Source of the DNA: an uncultured Bacteroides sp.
Lineage (GTDB): Bacteria > Bacteroidota > Bacteroidia > Bacteroidales > Bacteroidaceae
Assembly (NCBI RefSeq): GCF_949298305.1
Contig: NZ_CASFWU010000082.1
Span: 1 to 15,075, forward strand
Reading direction: 5' to 3'
Length of the DNA: 15,075 nt
How positions within the stretch are numbered: position 1 is the stretch's first letter; each line of letters opens with the position of its first letter. Below the pieces are notes generated by a model that was not told where the DNA came from, made no database searches, and saw nothing but the letters and a program-made list of their open reading frames with translations. The position numbers were made by a program, and so were the translations under genes. Positions 14,357 to 15,075 of the stretch are shown one piece after another.

Positions 14357-14924
14357 CTTTCAAAATGTATTTCCTGTCAACTTCTGAAATAATAGCACAA
14401 CGATGAAACGAATTCAGAACTTGTTGCTCATACCTTTTGCACCTTCTGTAATCTATCTCATAAATTAGTTTTTTCACCCCTTTGGCTTTTTGTTTCGCCT
14501 TTTCATAATTCATCGAGATAGCATCCACAAAATCCATTACTTTCACAACTCCTGAATATCTTCTTACATATTCAGCCGTTCGTATATTGTTACAGAATAC
14601 GATATCATAATCTTGTATACAGGAATCAATATATTTTTTCATCGTTATGTTATAATAATAATTCACCTGCAGAGGCAACTTATTAAACAAAAAGCGCAGC
14701 GTCTGTACATAGCACAACCTTTTAGGAACTTGAAAGCAAGTAGCTTTTTTTACAGCAGGCACATAATTTCGGATTAAATTATCGGCTCTATTGGGAGTCT
14801 GATAAACAACATCCACCTCATATCTCTGCAAAAGGAACTCCAATTGCTGAGCTGTCCTGATTTGGTCTCCACCTATAATCGGATAGATAGGACGCGAAGA
14901 GATAAAAAGAACCTTTTTCTTCAT
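14349..14924 (-). CDS. family 4 glycosyltransferase, N-terminal (acceptor-binding) half of a split gene
   Basis: From the ATG at 14924 (191 residues) the protein starts MKKKVLFISSRPIYPIIGGDQIRT, the N-terminal Rossmann start of GT4 enzymes, with the glycine-rich acceptor loop GGDQIRTAQQLEFLL. It ends at EVDRKYILKDG and stop, exactly before the linker to the donor domain encoded by the next frame. An upstream extension to 14975 is possible, but it would pass through a predicted -7 box (14945-14952), so the later ATG is preferred. The gene looks AT-rich, typical of strain-specific glycosyltransferases in capsule loci. The intact enzyme would add one sugar to the lipid-linked repeat unit at the inner membrane. 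Sugar and linkage cannot be told from sequence. Confidence 0.7.
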   Translation of the reverse strand: MKKKVLFISSRPIYPIIGGDQIRTAQQLEFLLQRYEVDVVYQTPNRADNLIRNYVPAVKKATCFQVPKRLCYVQTLRFLFNKLPLQVNYYYNITMKKYIDSCIQDYDIVFCNNIRTAEYVRRYSGVVKVMDFVDAISMNYEKAKQKAKGVKKLIYEIDYRRCKRYEQQVLNSFHRCAIISEVDRKYILKDG

Positions 14925-14944
14925 ATTACAGTATATTTCCATTG

Positions 14945-14976
14945 CAAATATATGCAAAATACACAATATTTGCATT
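14945..14976 (-). promoter_or_regulatory. candidate promoter of the glycosyltransferase-rfbAB transcript
   Basis: TATATTTG (14952-14945, minus strand) fits the -7 consensus TAnnTTTG. At the right spacing (20 bases) the -33 site reads AATG, only half matching. A 9-bp inverted repeat, TGCAAATAT (14943-14951) and ATATTTGCA (14966-14974), overlaps the -7 box and could be an operator. Confidence 0.45.
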
Positions 14977-15004
14977 CGTAATCATTCTATTTTCCGACAC
15001 GATA

Positions 15005-15035
15005 ATTTTATCGGCTGTTTTTCAGCCGATAAAAT
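15005..15035. terminator. strong hairpin, probable bidirectional terminator
   Basis: A perfect 13-bp stem (ATTTTATCGGCTG and CAGCCGATAAAAT) encloses a five-T loop. The stem has a GC-rich core, and its AT-rich ends provide a T-rich tail on either strand. It would end transcription entering from beyond 15075 on the minus strand and insulate the glycosyltransferase promoter at 14945-14976. Confidence 0.65.
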
Positions 15036-15075
15036 AAAAATGTCCGCAAGAAAATATTTTTGTTTTAACATTTCG

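Overview
The window reads as chromosomal DNA of a Bacteroidales bacterium, most likely Bacteroides or a close relative. Three things point there. Promoter-like sites match the Bacteroides pattern (TTTG, about 20 bases, TAnnTTTG) rather than the E. coli -35/-10. The proteins have a Bacteroidota flavour: an SLBB export protein without a lipobox, a small YjbH-type barrel, and a DUF3226 TOPRIM protein. The larger gene gaps are filled with short degenerate repeats of the kind common in this genus. Every convincing gene lies on the minus strand, so transcription runs from high to low coordinates.

At the right edge (about 15.0 to 11.5 kb), a strong hairpin at 15005-15035 separates the window from whatever lies upstream. 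A surface-polysaccharide block follows: a family 4 glycosyltransferase broken into two overlapping halves (14924 to 13751), then rfbA/rmlA and rfbB/rmlB, which make dTDP-4-keto-6-deoxyglucose. manC (11242-10193) supplies GDP-mannose. A good promoter at 10065-10096 then precedes an export block: a Wzz-like chain-length protein without a kinase domain, a large six-SLBB Wza-like outer-membrane export protein, and a small YjbH-like barrel. Together these look like the end of a capsule or exopolysaccharide locus: nucleotide sugars are made, a glycosyltransferase (if functional) uses them, and the polymer is length-controlled and exported.

From 4.7 to 2.3 kb there is a two-gene cassette of a different kind: an OLD/AAA_15-type ATPase whose stop codon overlaps the start of a DUF3226 TOPRIM protein (ATGA). 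The layout resembles the PARIS defence system (AriA ATPase plus AriB TOPRIM), but the TOPRIM family differs and the ATPase is short. The cassette looks more AT-rich than its neighbours. It is bracketed by direct copies of an intergenic repeat about 100 bp long, and its promoter region is present in almost three tandem 84-bp copies. It is the best candidate here for an undescribed system.

From 2.3 to 0.6 kb lies the housekeeping ABC-F translation factor ettA. The first 600 bases hold no credible gene. They carry GC-rich REP-like palindromes, including two copies of a 123-bp block 205 bp apart.
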